Positions 16,389 to 25,722 are shown, counted from the stretch's first letter. The stretch is DNA of 64,000 bases from Ovoidimarina sediminis (GCF_032586175.1 NZ_JAWHTE010000003.1:124001-188000), one strand, 5' to 3'. The notes: a model not told the origin generated them from the sequence alone. Made by a program: numbers and translations.

Positions 16389-17252
16389 TTAATGTCGTAG
16401 CAATAGCGTCGTCCAGTCGACAATCTCCGTCCGCGAGACAAGATTGAAGCCATATTCACCATAAATCGCAGAAACTTCTTCGGCCTGCGAATTCAGGATG
16501 CCGGAGAGAATCACCTGCCCCCCCGGCGCGACGACCGCGGCCATATCCGGCGCCAGATCGATCAGCGGGCCTTTCAGGATATTCGCGAAGATCAGGCCGA
16601 AGGGGCCCTTCAGCAGGGGATGATCGAACCCCGTGGCCTCGACACAGCGAATCGCCCCTTCGAGCCCGTTGGCGCGCAGGTTCGCGTCCGCCACCTCCAC
16701 GGCCACCGCGTCGATATCCGACGCGATCACCTCGGCCTCGGGCCAGACCCGCGCCGCCGCCATCGCCAGAACGGCGGTGCCGCAGCCGATATCGGCCACC
16801 CGCTCGGCCTCCACGCCCCGGTTCACCAGGTCGTCCAGCGCGCGAAGGCAGCCCAGCGTCGTGCCGTGATGCCCGGTGCCGAAGGCCATCGCCGCCTCGA
16901 TCCTAAGCCCGATCCGCCCGTCGGGCAGCTTCCCGGCGTCATGCCCGCCATAGACGAAGAACCGCCCCGCCTCGACCGGCTGAAGCTCGCGCCGCACATG
17001 GGCGACCCAGTCGGTTTCGGGCACCTCCGACACCACGAATTCCGCCGTCCCGAAGGCCGCGCTCAGAAGCGCAAGCTGGGCCGGATCGGGTTTTTCCTCG
17101 AAATACCCGCCGATTTCCCAAAGCCCCGAACCGTCCTCCATCTCGAAGACGCCCACGCCCATCGGCTCGGGCGTCAGCCGCTCCAGCGCATCACTCAGGG
17201 TTTGTGCCGCGCGCGCGTCGGGCAATGTCGTGAAAACGGTCCAGGTGGGCAT
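16389..17252 (-). CDS. prmA: Ribosomal protein L11 methyltransferase
   Basis: A 287-residue SAM-dependent enzyme that trimethylates ribosomal protein L11. The methyltransferase core is clear: AMAFGTGHHGTTLGCLRAL, motif I VADIGCGTAVLAMAAARV, acidic end of beta2 VIASDIDAVAVEVADANL, and the catalytic NILKGPLIDLAP segment (in the NxxxxPL arrangement of PrmA). The N-terminal L11-recognition domain (about 1-90) is present. It precedes the small kinase gene by 35 bases in the divergent-free same-strand series kinase-prmA-hypothetical. Confidence 0.95.
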   Translation of the reverse strand: MPTWTVFTTLPDARAAQTLSDALERLTPEPMGVGVFEMEDGSGLWEIGGYFEEKPDPAQLALLSAAFGTAEFVVSEVPETDWVAHVRRELQPVEAGRFFVYGGHDAGKLPDGRIGLRIEAAMAFGTGHHGTTLGCLRALDDLVNRGVEAERVADIGCGTAVLAMAAARVWPEAEVIASDIDAVAVEVADANLRANGLEGAIRCVEATGFDHPLLKGPFGLIFANILKGPLIDLAPDMAAVVAPGGQVILSGILNSQAEEVSAIYGEYGFNLVSRTEIVDWTTLLLRH

Positions 17253-17287
17253 GTCGCGGGCCTTCTGCGGCGAAATCGCCTTCGGCG

Positions 17288-17845
17288 CTAAGCCGCGCCG
17301 CGCCTGCCGTCAAGCTCCGCCATCGCCTGCGAAACAAGCTCGTCCACCGGCGCGGAGGACTCGAGCCGCAGAACCGGCTGCGACAGGCTGTCGAGCCAGG
17401 CCTCGTGCGCCGCCCGGCTTCGCCCCGAAAAGCCGGGGTCGTCATAGCCCATCGCCCAGTCGAGGAAGCCGCGATAGGCGCCTTCCAGATCGCCCCCCGG
17501 CCCGATCCGCGGGCCCAGCCGCTGCCGCTCGCGCTGGCGCAGCCGCGCCAGCCGCATGCCCGGCGGCAGGGTCAGGAAGATCACGTGCGTGACCCGGGGC
17601 AGGATAGGCGCCCCCCAGCCCAGGCACGACCCCGACAGGATCCAGTCGGGCCGGCCCAGAAACACCTCTTCCATCAGGTGAAGGCGTTCGCGCACCGCGC
17701 GCTTTTCGCGAAACGGCGGATCGGACGGCACCCAGTAGAAATCGTCGGTATCGAAGGCCTGGCTTGCCAGCCGCGAGGCCAGCGCCCGCGCCAGCGTCGA
17801 GGTGCCCGTGCCGCTCGCCCCGGTGATATGGATGCGCCGGCCCAC
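17288..17845 (-). CDS. Adenylate-kinase-like P-loop nucleotide kinase
   Basis: A 185-residue P-loop protein resembling small nucleotide or shikimate kinase-like proteins. The N-terminal loop is GASGTGTSTLARALA: the usual lysine of GxxxxGK(S/T) is replaced by threonine. The rest supports a kinase fold: FDTDDFYWVPSDPPFREKR (acceptor side), DWILSGSCLGWG, HVIFLTLPPGMRLARLRQRE (lid and adenine-binding region). A GASGSGTTT-type loop occurs in a known subfamily, so the substitution is probably original and not damage. Substrate unknown. It is 7 bases downstream of msrA on the same strand. Confidence 0.78.
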   Translation of the reverse strand: MGRRIHITGASGTGTSTLARALASRLASQAFDTDDFYWVPSDPPFREKRAVRERLHLMEEVFLGRPDWILSGSCLGWGAPILPRVTHVIFLTLPPGMRLARLRQRERQRLGPRIGPGGDLEGAYRGFLDWAMGYDDPGFSGRSRAAHEAWLDSLSQPVLRLESSAPVDELVSQAMAELDGRRGAA

Positions 17846-17852
17846 CCCGCCC

Positions 17853-18503
17853 TCAGGCCGCGGTGCCGATCGGACAGGTCACGCCCGTCCCGCCGATCCC
17901 GCAATAGCCGCCGGGGTTCTTCGACAGGTATTGCTGGTGGTAATCCTCGGCCCAGTAGAAGGCGGGCGCGTCGACGATCTCGGTCGTGATCGCACCGTAT
18001 CCGGCCGCCTTCAGCCGCGGCTGGAATTCCGTCTTCGTGGCCTCGGCGGCGGCCGTCTGTTCCGGCGAATAGGTGTAGATGCCCGACCGGTACTGCGTGC
18101 CCATGTCGTTGCCCTGGCGCATGCCCTGGGTCGGGTCGTGGCCTTCCCAGAAGACGCGCAGCAGCTCGTCATAGCCGACTTGGCCCGGGTCATAGACCAC
18201 GCGCACCACCTCGTTGTGCCCCGTCCGGCCGGAACACACCTCTTCATAGGTCGGGTTCGGGGTATAGCCCCCCGCATACCCCACCATCGTCAGCGTGACG
18301 CCGGGCACCTTCCAGAACATCCGCTCCACGCCCCAGAAACATCCCATGCCGAACATCGCCACCTCGTGCCCCTCGGGCACCTCAAGCGTCAGCGGCACGC
18401 CGAACACGGCATGCTCGCGGGCGGTGGGAATCGGGCTCTCGCGCCCCGGCAGCGCATCCTCGGGGGCGACCATCTCTGACTTCTTCTTCTGGAACAGGAA
18501 CAT
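17853..18503 (-). CDS. msrA: Peptide methionine sulfoxide reductase A
   Basis: A 216-residue enzyme that reduces methionine-S-sulfoxide in proteins. The active site is FGMGCFWGVERMFW, with the catalytic Cys at residue 55, followed by VGYAGG and GHNEVVRVVYDPG, all standard. The start MFLFQKKKSEMVAPEDALPG (18503) is preferred to a 23-residue longer reading. The C-terminal GGYCGIGGTGV provides resolving cysteine(s). It lies between the MFS gene and the small kinase on one strand, possibly one transcript. Confidence 0.96.
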   Translation of the reverse strand: MFLFQKKKSEMVAPEDALPGRESPIPTAREHAVFGVPLTLEVPEGHEVAMFGMGCFWGVERMFWKVPGVTLTMVGYAGGYTPNPTYEEVCSGRTGHNEVVRVVYDPGQVGYDELLRVFWEGHDPTQGMRQGNDMGTQYRSGIYTYSPEQTAAAEATKTEFQPRLKAAGYGAITTEIVDAPAFYWAEDYHQQYLSKNPGGYCGIGGTGVTCPIGTAA

Positions 18504-18568
18504 CGGCGTCGGTCTCCGTTTTGTCTCTGCCGCATAGATAGGCGCGGAAGGGTGGCTTCGCCAGCGCC

Positions 18569-19798
18569 TCACTCCGCCGGGGCGGCGAGCGGGCGGGTGA
18601 AGATCGTTTCATTCCCCGGCGCGGGATGGCGCGGGATCATCAGCGCGAGGATCAGCGAGGTCGAGGCCATCCCGGCGGCCAGAAGGAACACGCCCCCCGG
18701 CGACACGATCCAGAGATAGCCCAGCATCGCGGGCAGGAACACCGCCGCGATATGGTTGATCGTGAAGGCCACGGCGGCGGTGGGCGCGATATCGGCGGGA
18801 TCGGCGATCTTCTGGAAATAGGTTTTCAGCGCGAAGGCCAGCGCGAAAAACAGGTGGTCGAGCACGTAAAGCCCCGCCGCCAGCACCACTCCCCAGCCCA
18901 GCCAGTAGATCCCGCCATAGGCGAGGAAGACGCAGATCAGCCCGGTATATTCGAACGCCAGCGCATTGCGTTCCCCGAATTGCGCCACCGCCCGGCCCAT
19001 CAGGGGGGCGAACACCATGTTGGCGACGAAGTTGATCAGAAACAGCGCGGTGACTTCGTGCACCTCGAACCCGAACCGTTCGACCATCATGAAGGCCGCG
19101 AAAACGAGGAAGATCTGCCGCCGCGCCCCCGACATGAACTGCAGCGCATAGTACAGCCAGTAACGCCGCCGCAGGATCAGCTTCTTCGTCTGGGGGTTCG
19201 GGGCCTCGAACTGCGGAAAGGCGATCATGCAGTAGATCGCGATCACCGCGCAGGCCCCGCCCGACATCAGGTAGACGAAGTTGTAACTCAGATCGAAGGT
19301 CTTCCACGTGACGACCAGCGCGCCATAGCTCAGAAGGCTCGCCCCCGATCCCACGGCCACGATCCAGCCCAGCACCTGCGGCGCGCGCTCCTTCTCGATC
19401 CACTGAAGTTGCAGCGACTGGTTCACCGTTTCGTAATAGTGAAAGCCGATCGACGAGATCATGGTGACGGTCAGAAGCCCCGCGAGGCTTGGAAACCACG
19501 CGGTCACGGCAGTGGCCGTGCCCAGCATCAGAAGGGAAACGAGGCCCAGAACCTGCTCGCGGATGAAGAGAATGAGCGCGATCACCCCGATCGCGAAGAA
19601 GCCCGGGATCTCCCGCACCGTGTGCAGCCAGCCGATCTCGACCCCGGTGAAGCCCACGATCTCGACCACGTAATTGTTCAGAAGCGCCGACCATGTGGCG
19701 AATGCCAGAGGCATCGCCGCCGCCATCAGGAAGAGAAGCGTCTCGGGGCGTTTCCAGAACGGATACCCCCGGGCCGTGTCGAGCGGGACGGTGCGCAT
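18569..19798 (-). CDS. MFS transporter
   Basis: A 409-residue inner-membrane protein with about twelve hydrophobic helices in two halves joined by a basic loop (NPQTKKLILRRRYWLYYALQ, about 205-225). The start MRTVPLDTARGYPFWKRPE is soluble and short. It resembles unassigned major facilitator proteins; no substrate motif can be read. Its stop lies 65 bases before the msrA start. The region upstream (19799-20149) has no gene and begins with a dispersed hairpin repeat. Confidence 0.85.
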   Translation of the reverse strand: MRTVPLDTARGYPFWKRPETLLFLMAAAMPLAFATWSALLNNYVVEIVGFTGVEIGWLHTVREIPGFFAIGVIALILFIREQVLGLVSLLMLGTATAVTAWFPSLAGLLTVTMISSIGFHYYETVNQSLQLQWIEKERAPQVLGWIVAVGSGASLLSYGALVVTWKTFDLSYNFVYLMSGGACAVIAIYCMIAFPQFEAPNPQTKKLILRRRYWLYYALQFMSGARRQIFLVFAAFMMVERFGFEVHEVTALFLINFVANMVFAPLMGRAVAQFGERNALAFEYTGLICVFLAYGGIYWLGWGVVLAAGLYVLDHLFFALAFALKTYFQKIADPADIAPTAAVAFTINHIAAVFLPAMLGYLWIVSPGGVFLLAAGMASTSLILALMIPRHPAPGNETIFTRPLAAPAE

Positions 19799-19918
19799 AA
19801 GTCCTCCCTACGCCTCGAACGGCAGGCGGGGAAGCGGAAAGATGGAAGCAGGCGGCGGGCCGGGGTGCGAAGGCGGGGCATGCCAGTGGGCAGGCGCAAC
19901 GCAGACCCCTCGCGCATA

Positions 19919-20084
19919 GCCGGGCCAGCGCATGCCCGTGGGCAGGCGCCTCCGACACCCGACCGGCGCGCTTTATCCCGCAACCCCGAGCGACCCAAGG
20001 CAGCGAGACCACCGCACAAGAAGCGCCTGCCCGCCGGAACGGGTATGCGCTGGCCCGGCGGGCCTGCGGCCCTTGTTCCGGGCC
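19919..20084. repeat. 166-bp hairpin repeat, copy A
   Basis: One of three copies of exactly 166 bp (others at 62578 and 62774). Its ends are inverted: GCCGGGCCAGCGCATGCCC from 19919 pairs with the segment ending GCGCTGGCCCGGC at 20059, 20 of 21 positions matching plus one G-T pair. The middle holds the shared core CGCGCTTTATCCCGCAACCC. A partial duplicate of the left end (GCATGCCAGTGGGCAGGCGC) lies at about 19878-19898. The rest of the 351-base gap 19799-20149 shows no gene. Confidence 0.85.
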
Positions 20085-20149
20085 ATTCACCGCCTCGCCG
20101 ACCTGTTGCGCTTAGCCGGGCCTGCGTCCGACCGCAGGGGCGACGCGCC

Positions 20150-20353
20150 TCACCCGCCCTCGCCCGACACCGCGACATTGCCGTGCCAGTCGGGCAGCGT
20201 CGTGTCGGCCGGGATCTCGACGGCGAAGCCCGCCGCGATGCCGACGGCCAGGAACAGCACCAGCAGGGCAAGCACCCGGGCAAGATCGTGAAGCGCGGTC
20301 TGGCCCGCCGCGCGGGGAAGATGGAACGTGTGGATCAGATCGTGATGGGTCAT
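20150..20353 (-). CDS. Small membrane protein
   Basis: A 67-residue protein with one predicted membrane helix (LARVLALLVLFLAVGIAAGFA, residues 24-44) after a His-rich start (MTHHDLIHTFHLPRAAGQ) and a soluble acidic tail (EIPADTTLPDWHGNVAVSGEGG). A good ribosome site (AGAAGGA) lies about 9 bases before the ATG. It sits between the hairpin repeat and priA. Function unknown. Confidence 0.62.
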   Translation of the reverse strand: MTHHDLIHTFHLPRAAGQTALHDLARVLALLVLFLAVGIAAGFAVEIPADTTLPDWHGNVAVSGEGG

Positions 20354-20446
20354 GGGAATGGGTCCTTCTTCTGGGACACCACACCTAATCCTCCACCATT
20401 AATCAGTGAAACGAATGTTTTTGAGCTTACCCATCAGTAAAATTGA

Positions 20447-22636
20447 TCAATAGAAGCTCTGCGGATCGATATCCACCGAGAGCCTGAGGTTCGGCCCCGG
20501 CTTCACCTGCCCGATCCATCGGGCCAGCGCCTCCTGGATCGGCGCCCCCTTCGCCGCCTTCACCAGAAGCCGCACCCGGTGCCGCCCCCGGATCCGCGCG
20601 ATCGGCGCGGGCGCGGGGCCGTAAACCTGCGCCCCGATCGCGCGCAAGGGCGCATCGGCCCGTGCGAGCCGGGTGCCGAGGTCGAACACCTCCTGCACAT
20701 CCGGCGAAGACAGGACGATCCCCGCCAGACGCCCGAAGGGTGGCACCCCCGCCGCCCGCCGCTCCGCCGCCTCCGCCGTCCAGAACGCCTCTTCCGCGCC
20801 CGACAGGATCGCCCGGATCACCGGATGTTCGGGCTGATAGGTCTGCAACAGCGCCGTGCCGGGCCGCTCCGCGCGCCCCGCCCGCCCCGCCACCTGGCGC
20901 ATCAGCTGAAACGTCCGCTCCGCCGCGCGCAGATCCGATCCCTGAAGCCCCAGATCCGCGTCGATCACGCCGACGAGCGTCAGCAAGGGGAAGTTGTGGC
21001 CCTTCGCCACCAATTGCGTGCCGATCACGATATCCGCCCCGCCCGCCGCGATCGCCTCGATCTTCGCCTTGAGCGCGCGGGCCGATCCGAACAGATCCGA
21101 CGACAGAACCGCCAGCCGCGCCTCGGGGAACAGCGCCTGCGCCTCTTCCGCCATCCGCTCCACCCCCGGCCCCACGGGGGCCAGCCGGCCTTCGGCCTTG
21201 CACTCCGGGCAGGCCTCGGGGATCGGCACGGTTTCCCCGCACTGGTGGCAGACGAGGCGCTTCAGAAACCGGTGCTCCACCAGCCGCGCGTCGCAGTGTT
21301 TGCAGCCGATCTGGTGCCCGCAGGCCCGGCAGATCGTGACCGGGGCATAGCCCCGGCGGTTGAGGAACAAAAGCGCCTGCTCGCCGGCCTCGATCCGCGC
21401 CCGCACCTCCGCCTCCAGCGTGGGGGAAATCCAGCGCGCCCCGGGCAGGTACTCGTCCCGCATGTCGATCGCCCGCATCTCGGGCAGCGTGGCCTCGCCG
21501 AACCGCGTCGTGAGTTCGAGCCGCGCGTATTTCCCGGCCTCGGCATTGGCCCAGCTTTCCAGGGATGGCGTGGCCGAGGCCAAGACGACCTGCGCCCCGG
21601 CGATCGAGGCGCGAAGCACCGCCATGTCGCGCGCGTTGTAAAGCACCCCGTCCTCCTGCTTGTAGGAGGTGTCGTGTTCCTCATCGACGACGATGAGGCC
21701 CAGATCCCGGAACTGCAGGAACAGCGCCGAGCGCGCGCCCACCACAAGCGACGCGCCCCCTTCCCCCACCATCCGCCAGCAGCGCCGGCGCTCGGTCATC
21801 GTGACGCCCGAATGCCATTCGGCGGGCCGCGCGCCGAACCGCGCCTCGACGCGGGTCAGGAATTCCGCCGTCAGCGCGATCTCGGGCAGAAGCACCAGCG
21901 CCTGCCGCCCGGCCTTCAGCGCCGCCGCCACGGCCTCGAGGTAGACTTCCGTCTTCCCCGATCCCGTGACGCCCTTCAGAAGCGTCGTGCCGTAGGCCCC
22001 GCTCCGCACGCCCGCCGCCAGCGCCGCGGCCGCCGCCGCCTGTTCGGCGGTCAGGTCGTACTGGCTTTCCCCGGGGTCGAGCCTTGGATAGGGCAGATCG
22101 CGCGGGCTCTGCTCTTCCCGCACCACGCCCTGCGCCACCAGCCCCTTCACCACCGAGGTCGAGACCCCGGCCATCTCGGCCAGTTCCTTCAGCGTGAAGG
22201 CCAGCCCGCCATAGTCGTGCAGCGTCTCGACAACCCGCCGCCGCGCGTCCGTCTGGCGGTCGGGCGCGCCGTCGCCCAGGCGGTAGACCGACCGCATCGA
22301 AGGCGGATCGCCCAGGCCGGGCGACCGGGTGGCCAGCCTGAGCATCGCGGGCATCGGCGTCAGCGTGTAATCGCCCGCCCGCGTCAGGAACTCCCGCATC
22401 TCGTCCCGCATCGGCACGGCGTCGAGCACGCGGATGATGCTGCGAATCTTCGCCCGGTCGAAATCGCCCCGGCCCGGGCCCCAGACCACGCCGATCACCT
22501 TGCGGGGGCCCAGCGGCACCTCCACGAAGGCCCCGGTCAGGCAGCCGCCCTCGGGCGCCTTGTAATCCAGCGTCCGGTCCAGCGGCTGGGTCGTCAGAAC
22601 CGCGACAAGATCGCCCGCGTCGAAATGCTGGATCAC
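20447..22636 (-). CDS. priA: Primosomal replication restart helicase PriA
   Basis: A 729-residue 3'-5' DNA helicase that reloads the replisome at stalled forks. Visible: N-terminal 3' DNA-binding domain (AVLTTQPLDRTLDYKAP), Walker A GVTGSGKTEVY, DEEH box VVDEEHDTSYKQEDG, a zinc-binding cluster with eight cysteines (CRACGHQIGCKHC, CHQCGETVPIPEACPEC), and helicase motifs V-VI (VIGTQLVAKGHNFPLLTLVG, QVAGRAGRAERPG). Length and order are normal. It begins 7 bases after the LysE-family gene, so the two are probably co-transcribed. Confidence 0.96.
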   Translation of the reverse strand: MIQHFDAGDLVAVLTTQPLDRTLDYKAPEGGCLTGAFVEVPLGPRKVIGVVWGPGRGDFDRAKIRSIIRVLDAVPMRDEMREFLTRAGDYTLTPMPAMLRLATRSPGLGDPPSMRSVYRLGDGAPDRQTDARRRVVETLHDYGGLAFTLKELAEMAGVSTSVVKGLVAQGVVREEQSPRDLPYPRLDPGESQYDLTAEQAAAAAALAAGVRSGAYGTTLLKGVTGSGKTEVYLEAVAAALKAGRQALVLLPEIALTAEFLTRVEARFGARPAEWHSGVTMTERRRCWRMVGEGGASLVVGARSALFLQFRDLGLIVVDEEHDTSYKQEDGVLYNARDMAVLRASIAGAQVVLASATPSLESWANAEAGKYARLELTTRFGEATLPEMRAIDMRDEYLPGARWISPTLEAEVRARIEAGEQALLFLNRRGYAPVTICRACGHQIGCKHCDARLVEHRFLKRLVCHQCGETVPIPEACPECKAEGRLAPVGPGVERMAEEAQALFPEARLAVLSSDLFGSARALKAKIEAIAAGGADIVIGTQLVAKGHNFPLLTLVGVIDADLGLQGSDLRAAERTFQLMRQVAGRAGRAERPGTALLQTYQPEHPVIRAILSGAEEAFWTAEAAERRAAGVPPFGRLAGIVLSSPDVQEVFDLGTRLARADAPLRAIGAQVYGPAPAPIARIRGRHRVRLLVKAAKGAPIQEALARWIGQVKPGPNLRLSVDIDPQSFY

Positions 22637-22643
22637 CGGGGCC

Positions 22644-23288
22644 TCACGACGCGGCGCGCCGGACGGCCGCCGTTGCCACCCCCACGCCGATCAGCGTCGC
22701 CCCGCCCGCGCGCGTCAGCCAGGCGATGACAGCGGGCCGCCGGATCGTGTCGCGCAGCCGGCCGGCGGCGATCGCATAGGCCAGTGCGTTGATCCCGGCG
22801 AGGGCCACGAAAGTCGCGATCAGGATCGCCGCCTGCGGCAGAAAGGGCCGCCCGGGATCGAGGAACTGGGGCACGAAGGCGATGAAGAAGACAATGGATT
22901 TCGGGTTGAGCGCCGTCACGGTCGCCGCATTCAGAAAGGCGGTGCGCACGCCGATCGCGCCTTCCGCGGCGGCCAGGTCGAACCGCGCCGCGCCCGCGCC
23001 CGCGCCCGCGCCCCTGAGCATCCGGATGCCCAGCCAGACGAGATAGGCCGCGCCCACCCATTTCAGCGCCGTGAACAGCGTGGCCGAGGTCAGCACCAGC
23101 GCCCCCAGCCCGGCAAGCGAGGCGCTCATCGCGATCAGATCGCCCTTCGCCACGCCCAGCGCGGTCGGCACCGCCACCCGCCGCCCCTGCCCGATCGCAT
23201 AGGCCAGCACCAGAAGCACCGTGGGCCCCGGGATCAGCAGAAGCGCGGTCGAGGCCGCGACGAAGGCAAGCCAGAGCGAGAAATCCAT
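22644..23288 (-). CDS. LysE/RhtB-family exporter
   Basis: A 214-residue inner-membrane amino-acid exporter. The start MDFSLWLAFVAASTALLLIP and the signature GPTVLLVLAYAIGQGRRVAV followed by GVAKGD are the RhtB/LysE N-terminal consensus, and NPKSIVFFIAFVPQF is the second conserved block. About six membrane helices. A longer reading adds 20 proline-rich residues and is not favoured. It is immediately upstream of priA on the same strand. Substrate cannot be predicted. Confidence 0.88.
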   Translation of the reverse strand: MDFSLWLAFVAASTALLLIPGPTVLLVLAYAIGQGRRVAVPTALGVAKGDLIAMSASLAGLGALVLTSATLFTALKWVGAAYLVWLGIRMLRGAGAGAGAARFDLAAAEGAIGVRTAFLNAATVTALNPKSIVFFIAFVPQFLDPGRPFLPQAAILIATFVALAGINALAYAIAAGRLRDTIRRPAVIAWLTRAGGATLIGVGVATAAVRRAAS

Positions 23289-23571
23289 GAACGGCCTCCG
23301 GGCAGGCAAGGGCGGGCCGGGCATCGGCGCCGCGCCATAGGAAGGCACAGCGGATCGGGGGCTGCAACGGTTTTCCTTGACCGGGCGGGGCGCGATCGGC
23401 TAAGCCCCCGCCCCTGCGGACGGAAACCAGACCGGAGCGCCACGATGCACCGCGCCCACGAAAGCTCGAGAAAGACAGCGCCCCCGCCGCTCGGCTGAGC
23501 GGACGGCCTCTTTCCCCAATCCCGCATCTTCCTGAAACGAAAGGATCCGAAGCCCGCTTCGGATCGCCATC

Positions 23572-23976
23572 ATGTATATCCGGTTTGTCACGCCCTCGCG
23601 CGATGCGCGGGCGCGGGCCGAAATCGGGCTGTTCGGCCCCGCCTATGACCTGCGCGGGCAATACCGCCCGTCGGACGCGCCCTGGCAGGTGCACGAGATC
23701 CACCGAGAGATCTGCTGGTTCGACCGGCATCTCGCGGTGCCGCCCGAATTCACCGTGCAGCGCGCCCGCCACCGCGGGCAGCGCAACGGCATCTGCTGGT
23801 TCCGCGACCGCGCGGGCGCGCCGATCGGGCATGCCTGGTATCTCGCCTGGCTTCTGGAAGAGATGGGCGTGCCGGTGCGCCAGATCCGGTCGGACGCGCC
23901 GGGCACGATCCTGTGGTCGGATGCCGATCAGATCGTGGCCCTGCCGGATCGCGATCACCCCCGCCTCTTCCACTGA
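23572..23976 (+). CDS. Hypothetical protein
   Basis: A 134-residue soluble protein I do not recognise (MYIRFVTPSRDARARAEIGL). It is rich in Trp, Arg and His (PWQVHEIHREICWFDRHLAV, HRGQRNGICWFRDRAGAPIG, HAWYLAWLLEEMGVPV), consistent with a small compact domain. Codon use is like that of its neighbours, which supports a real gene. It precedes the transaldolase-type gene by 109 bases. Confidence 0.7.
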   Translation: MYIRFVTPSRDARARAEIGLFGPAYDLRGQYRPSDAPWQVHEIHREICWFDRHLAVPPEFTVQRARHRGQRNGICWFRDRAGAPIGHAWYLAWLLEEMGVPVRQIRSDAPGTILWSDADQIVALPDRDHPRLFH

Positions 23977-24085
23977 CGGGGCCGCGCCCGAACCGGGGCG
24001 GCCCCGCTTTCCCCTTCAAACTTCCCTCGTGCTGGGATATCCCTCCGCGCGACAACGCCACCGAGGACAGACAGGAGCGACGCCC

Positions 24086-24739
24086 ATGAAATTCTTCGTC
24101 GACACCGCCGATACCGCGGCCATCCGCGACCTGCACGAGCTTGGCATGGTCGACGGGGTCACAACGAACCCCTCGCTCATCCACAAATCCGGCCGCGACA
24201 TCAAGGAAGTGATCAAGGAGATCGCCGAGATGGTCGAGGGCCCGGTCAGCGCCGAAACGGTAGCCACCGACGCGGACGGCATGATCGCCGAGGGGCTGGA
24301 GCTGAAGAAGCTCGGCGAAAACATCGCGATCAAGGTGCCGCTCACCTGGGACGGTCTGAAGGCCTGCAAGAAGCTGTCGGGCGACGGGCACATGGTGAAC
24401 GTCACACTCTGCTTCTCGGCGAACCAGGCGCTTCTGGCGGCGAAGGCGGGGGCGACGTTCATCTCGCCGTTCATCGGGCGGCTCGACGACATCAACCTCG
24501 ACGGGATGGATCTGATCGCCGATATCCGCGAGATCTACGACAATTACGGCTTCGAAACCCAGATCCTCGCCGCATCGATCCGGTCGGCCAACCACATGAC
24601 CGAAGCGGCCAAGATCGGCGCCGACGTGGCCACCGCCCCGCCGGACGTGATCCGCAAGATGGCGGCGCATCCCCTGACCGACAAGGGGCTCGAAGGCTTC
24701 CTGAAGGATTGGGCGGCGACGGGGCAGTCGATCCTGTAA
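24086..24739 (+). CDS. Transaldolase/fructose-6-phosphate aldolase family enzyme
   Basis: A 217-residue TIM-barrel enzyme of the short transaldolase (TalC/Fsa) type. MKFFVDTADTAAIRDLHELG at the start, GVTTNPSLI, NIAIKVPLTWDGLKAC (Schiff-base Lys in the IKVP segment) and QILAASIRSANHM are diagnostic. Expected reaction: transfer of dihydroxyacetone units between sugar phosphates, or aldol cleavage of fructose-6-phosphate; sequence alone does not separate these. A ribosome site (AGGAG) precedes the ATG. A GC hairpin follows at 24765. Confidence 0.95.
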   Translation: MKFFVDTADTAAIRDLHELGMVDGVTTNPSLIHKSGRDIKEVIKEIAEMVEGPVSAETVATDADGMIAEGLELKKLGENIAIKVPLTWDGLKACKKLSGDGHMVNVTLCFSANQALLAAKAGATFISPFIGRLDDINLDGMDLIADIREIYDNYGFETQILAASIRSANHMTEAAKIGADVATAPPDVIRKMAAHPLTDKGLEGFLKDWAATGQSIL

Positions 24740-24764
24740 CGCCTCGGCCGAACCGGCCCGCGAG

Positions 24765-24785
24765 GTCCCGGATCATGTCCGGGAC
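24765..24785 (+). terminator. Hairpin after the transaldolase gene
   Basis: GTCCCGGA pairs perfectly with TCCGGGAC across TCATG, 25 bases after the stop codon. No T run follows, so it is a possible, not proven, terminator. The remaining bases to 25029 hold another short inverted repeat (CGCCATTG at 24887 with CAATGGCG at 24905) and no gene. Confidence 0.4.
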
Positions 24786-25029
24786 TGCGGCTCTCTCCGC
24801 CGCCCCGGCCCCTGCGCCCGGCAGGGCCCGCTCTCACCGACCGGCCCCTTCATGTGGCCTCAAGTATCCCGGGGTCGTCATTGGAGCGCCATTGGTCCGA
24901 GCGACAATGGCGACGGGCAGAGCCCCACTTCCTTCGCCCGGAACACGAGGCGTCAGCCCCCCCGGCCGGGCCCCGCCCGGCTCCTCTCATCGGCGCACCC
25001 GCACCCCAAGGCGCGGGCCGCCTGTCACA

Positions 25030-25722
25030 TCAGTCCGTAGCGAAGCAGTAGATCAGCCCCGCGCCGCCCGTCCGGGGCAGTGCCTCCTCGCTGCACCCCG
25101 CCGTCCCGTGCGACGAATTCCACGACAGCATGTTGCGCGAGCTGTTCAGGCCCAGCCGGTCGTGATGGCCGACGATCGCCGACCCCTCGCCATTGCTCGT
25201 CCAGTTCGAGCAGGTCGTGTCGCCGCCCGCGGTCGAGAAATGCCCAGCCGAATCCGATCCCGTCAGGATGTCGTGCTTGTTGGGCTGGCTGCCGCGCCCG
25301 TTCACCTGGTTGCCGTTCTCGTCAAGCCCGGTCTCGAGGTTCAGGTTCACGCTGGCGCTGTGCAGGTCGTCGACATCCTTCGCGATCATCACGCCGGCGG
25401 CGTTGTACCACGGGCCGCTGCCGATCCGGTCGCGCGCGCTCACCCCGTCGGTGATCTGGGGGCTGCCGCTGCTGCGGTCGATCACCATGCTGGTGCTCAG
25501 ATAGGCCGCCCAGGTCTTCGACGATCCCGCCGCCTCGGCCAGCGCCGTGCAATGGGCGTCCGCGCCCTCCAGCCCGCCGAAATTCGCCCCGTCGCCCGAG
25601 CCAACGCTGGAGATGAAGAAGCTCATCTCGCCGGCCGATTGCGCGCTCGCGCCCACGGCCCCGAACAGGCAGGCCGCCGCAACGCCGGCGGCAAGCGCAG
25701 CACTCTTGGATACTCTGAACAT
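25030..25722 (-). CDS. Secreted C-type-lectin-fold-like protein (DUF1554-like)
   Basis: A 230-residue exported protein. The start MFRVSKSAALAAGVAAACLF is followed by a signal-peptide cleavage site (GASA); a longer frame adds an unlikely 26 residues. The mature part begins MSFFISSVGSGDGANFGGLE then GADAHCTALAEAAGSS KTWAAYLS, and contains ARDRIGSGPWYNAAGVMIA and NWTSNGEGSAIVGHHDR, the pattern of endostatin/DUF1554-type lectin-like domains with paired cysteines (HCTAL, CSNW, GCSEE, YCFAT). Periplasmic or surface localisation is likely; the ligand is unknown. Confidence 0.75.
   Translation of the reverse strand: MFRVSKSAALAAGVAAACLFGAVGASAQSAGEMSFFISSVGSGDGANFGGLEGADAHCTALAEAAGSSKTWAAYLSTSMVIDRSSGSPQITDGVSARDRIGSGPWYNAAGVMIAKDVDDLHSASVNLNLETGLDENGNQVNGRGSQPNKHDILTGSDSAGHFSTAGGDTTCSNWTSNGEGSAIVGHHDRLGLNSSRNMLSWNSSHGTAGCSEEALPRTGGAGLIYCFATD

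Noticed and set aside
20436..20455. TTGATCAAT near the priA stop, FNR-like at first sight
   Set aside because: The spacing of the two halves does not match TTGAT-N4-ATCAA and it lies at the end of a gene.
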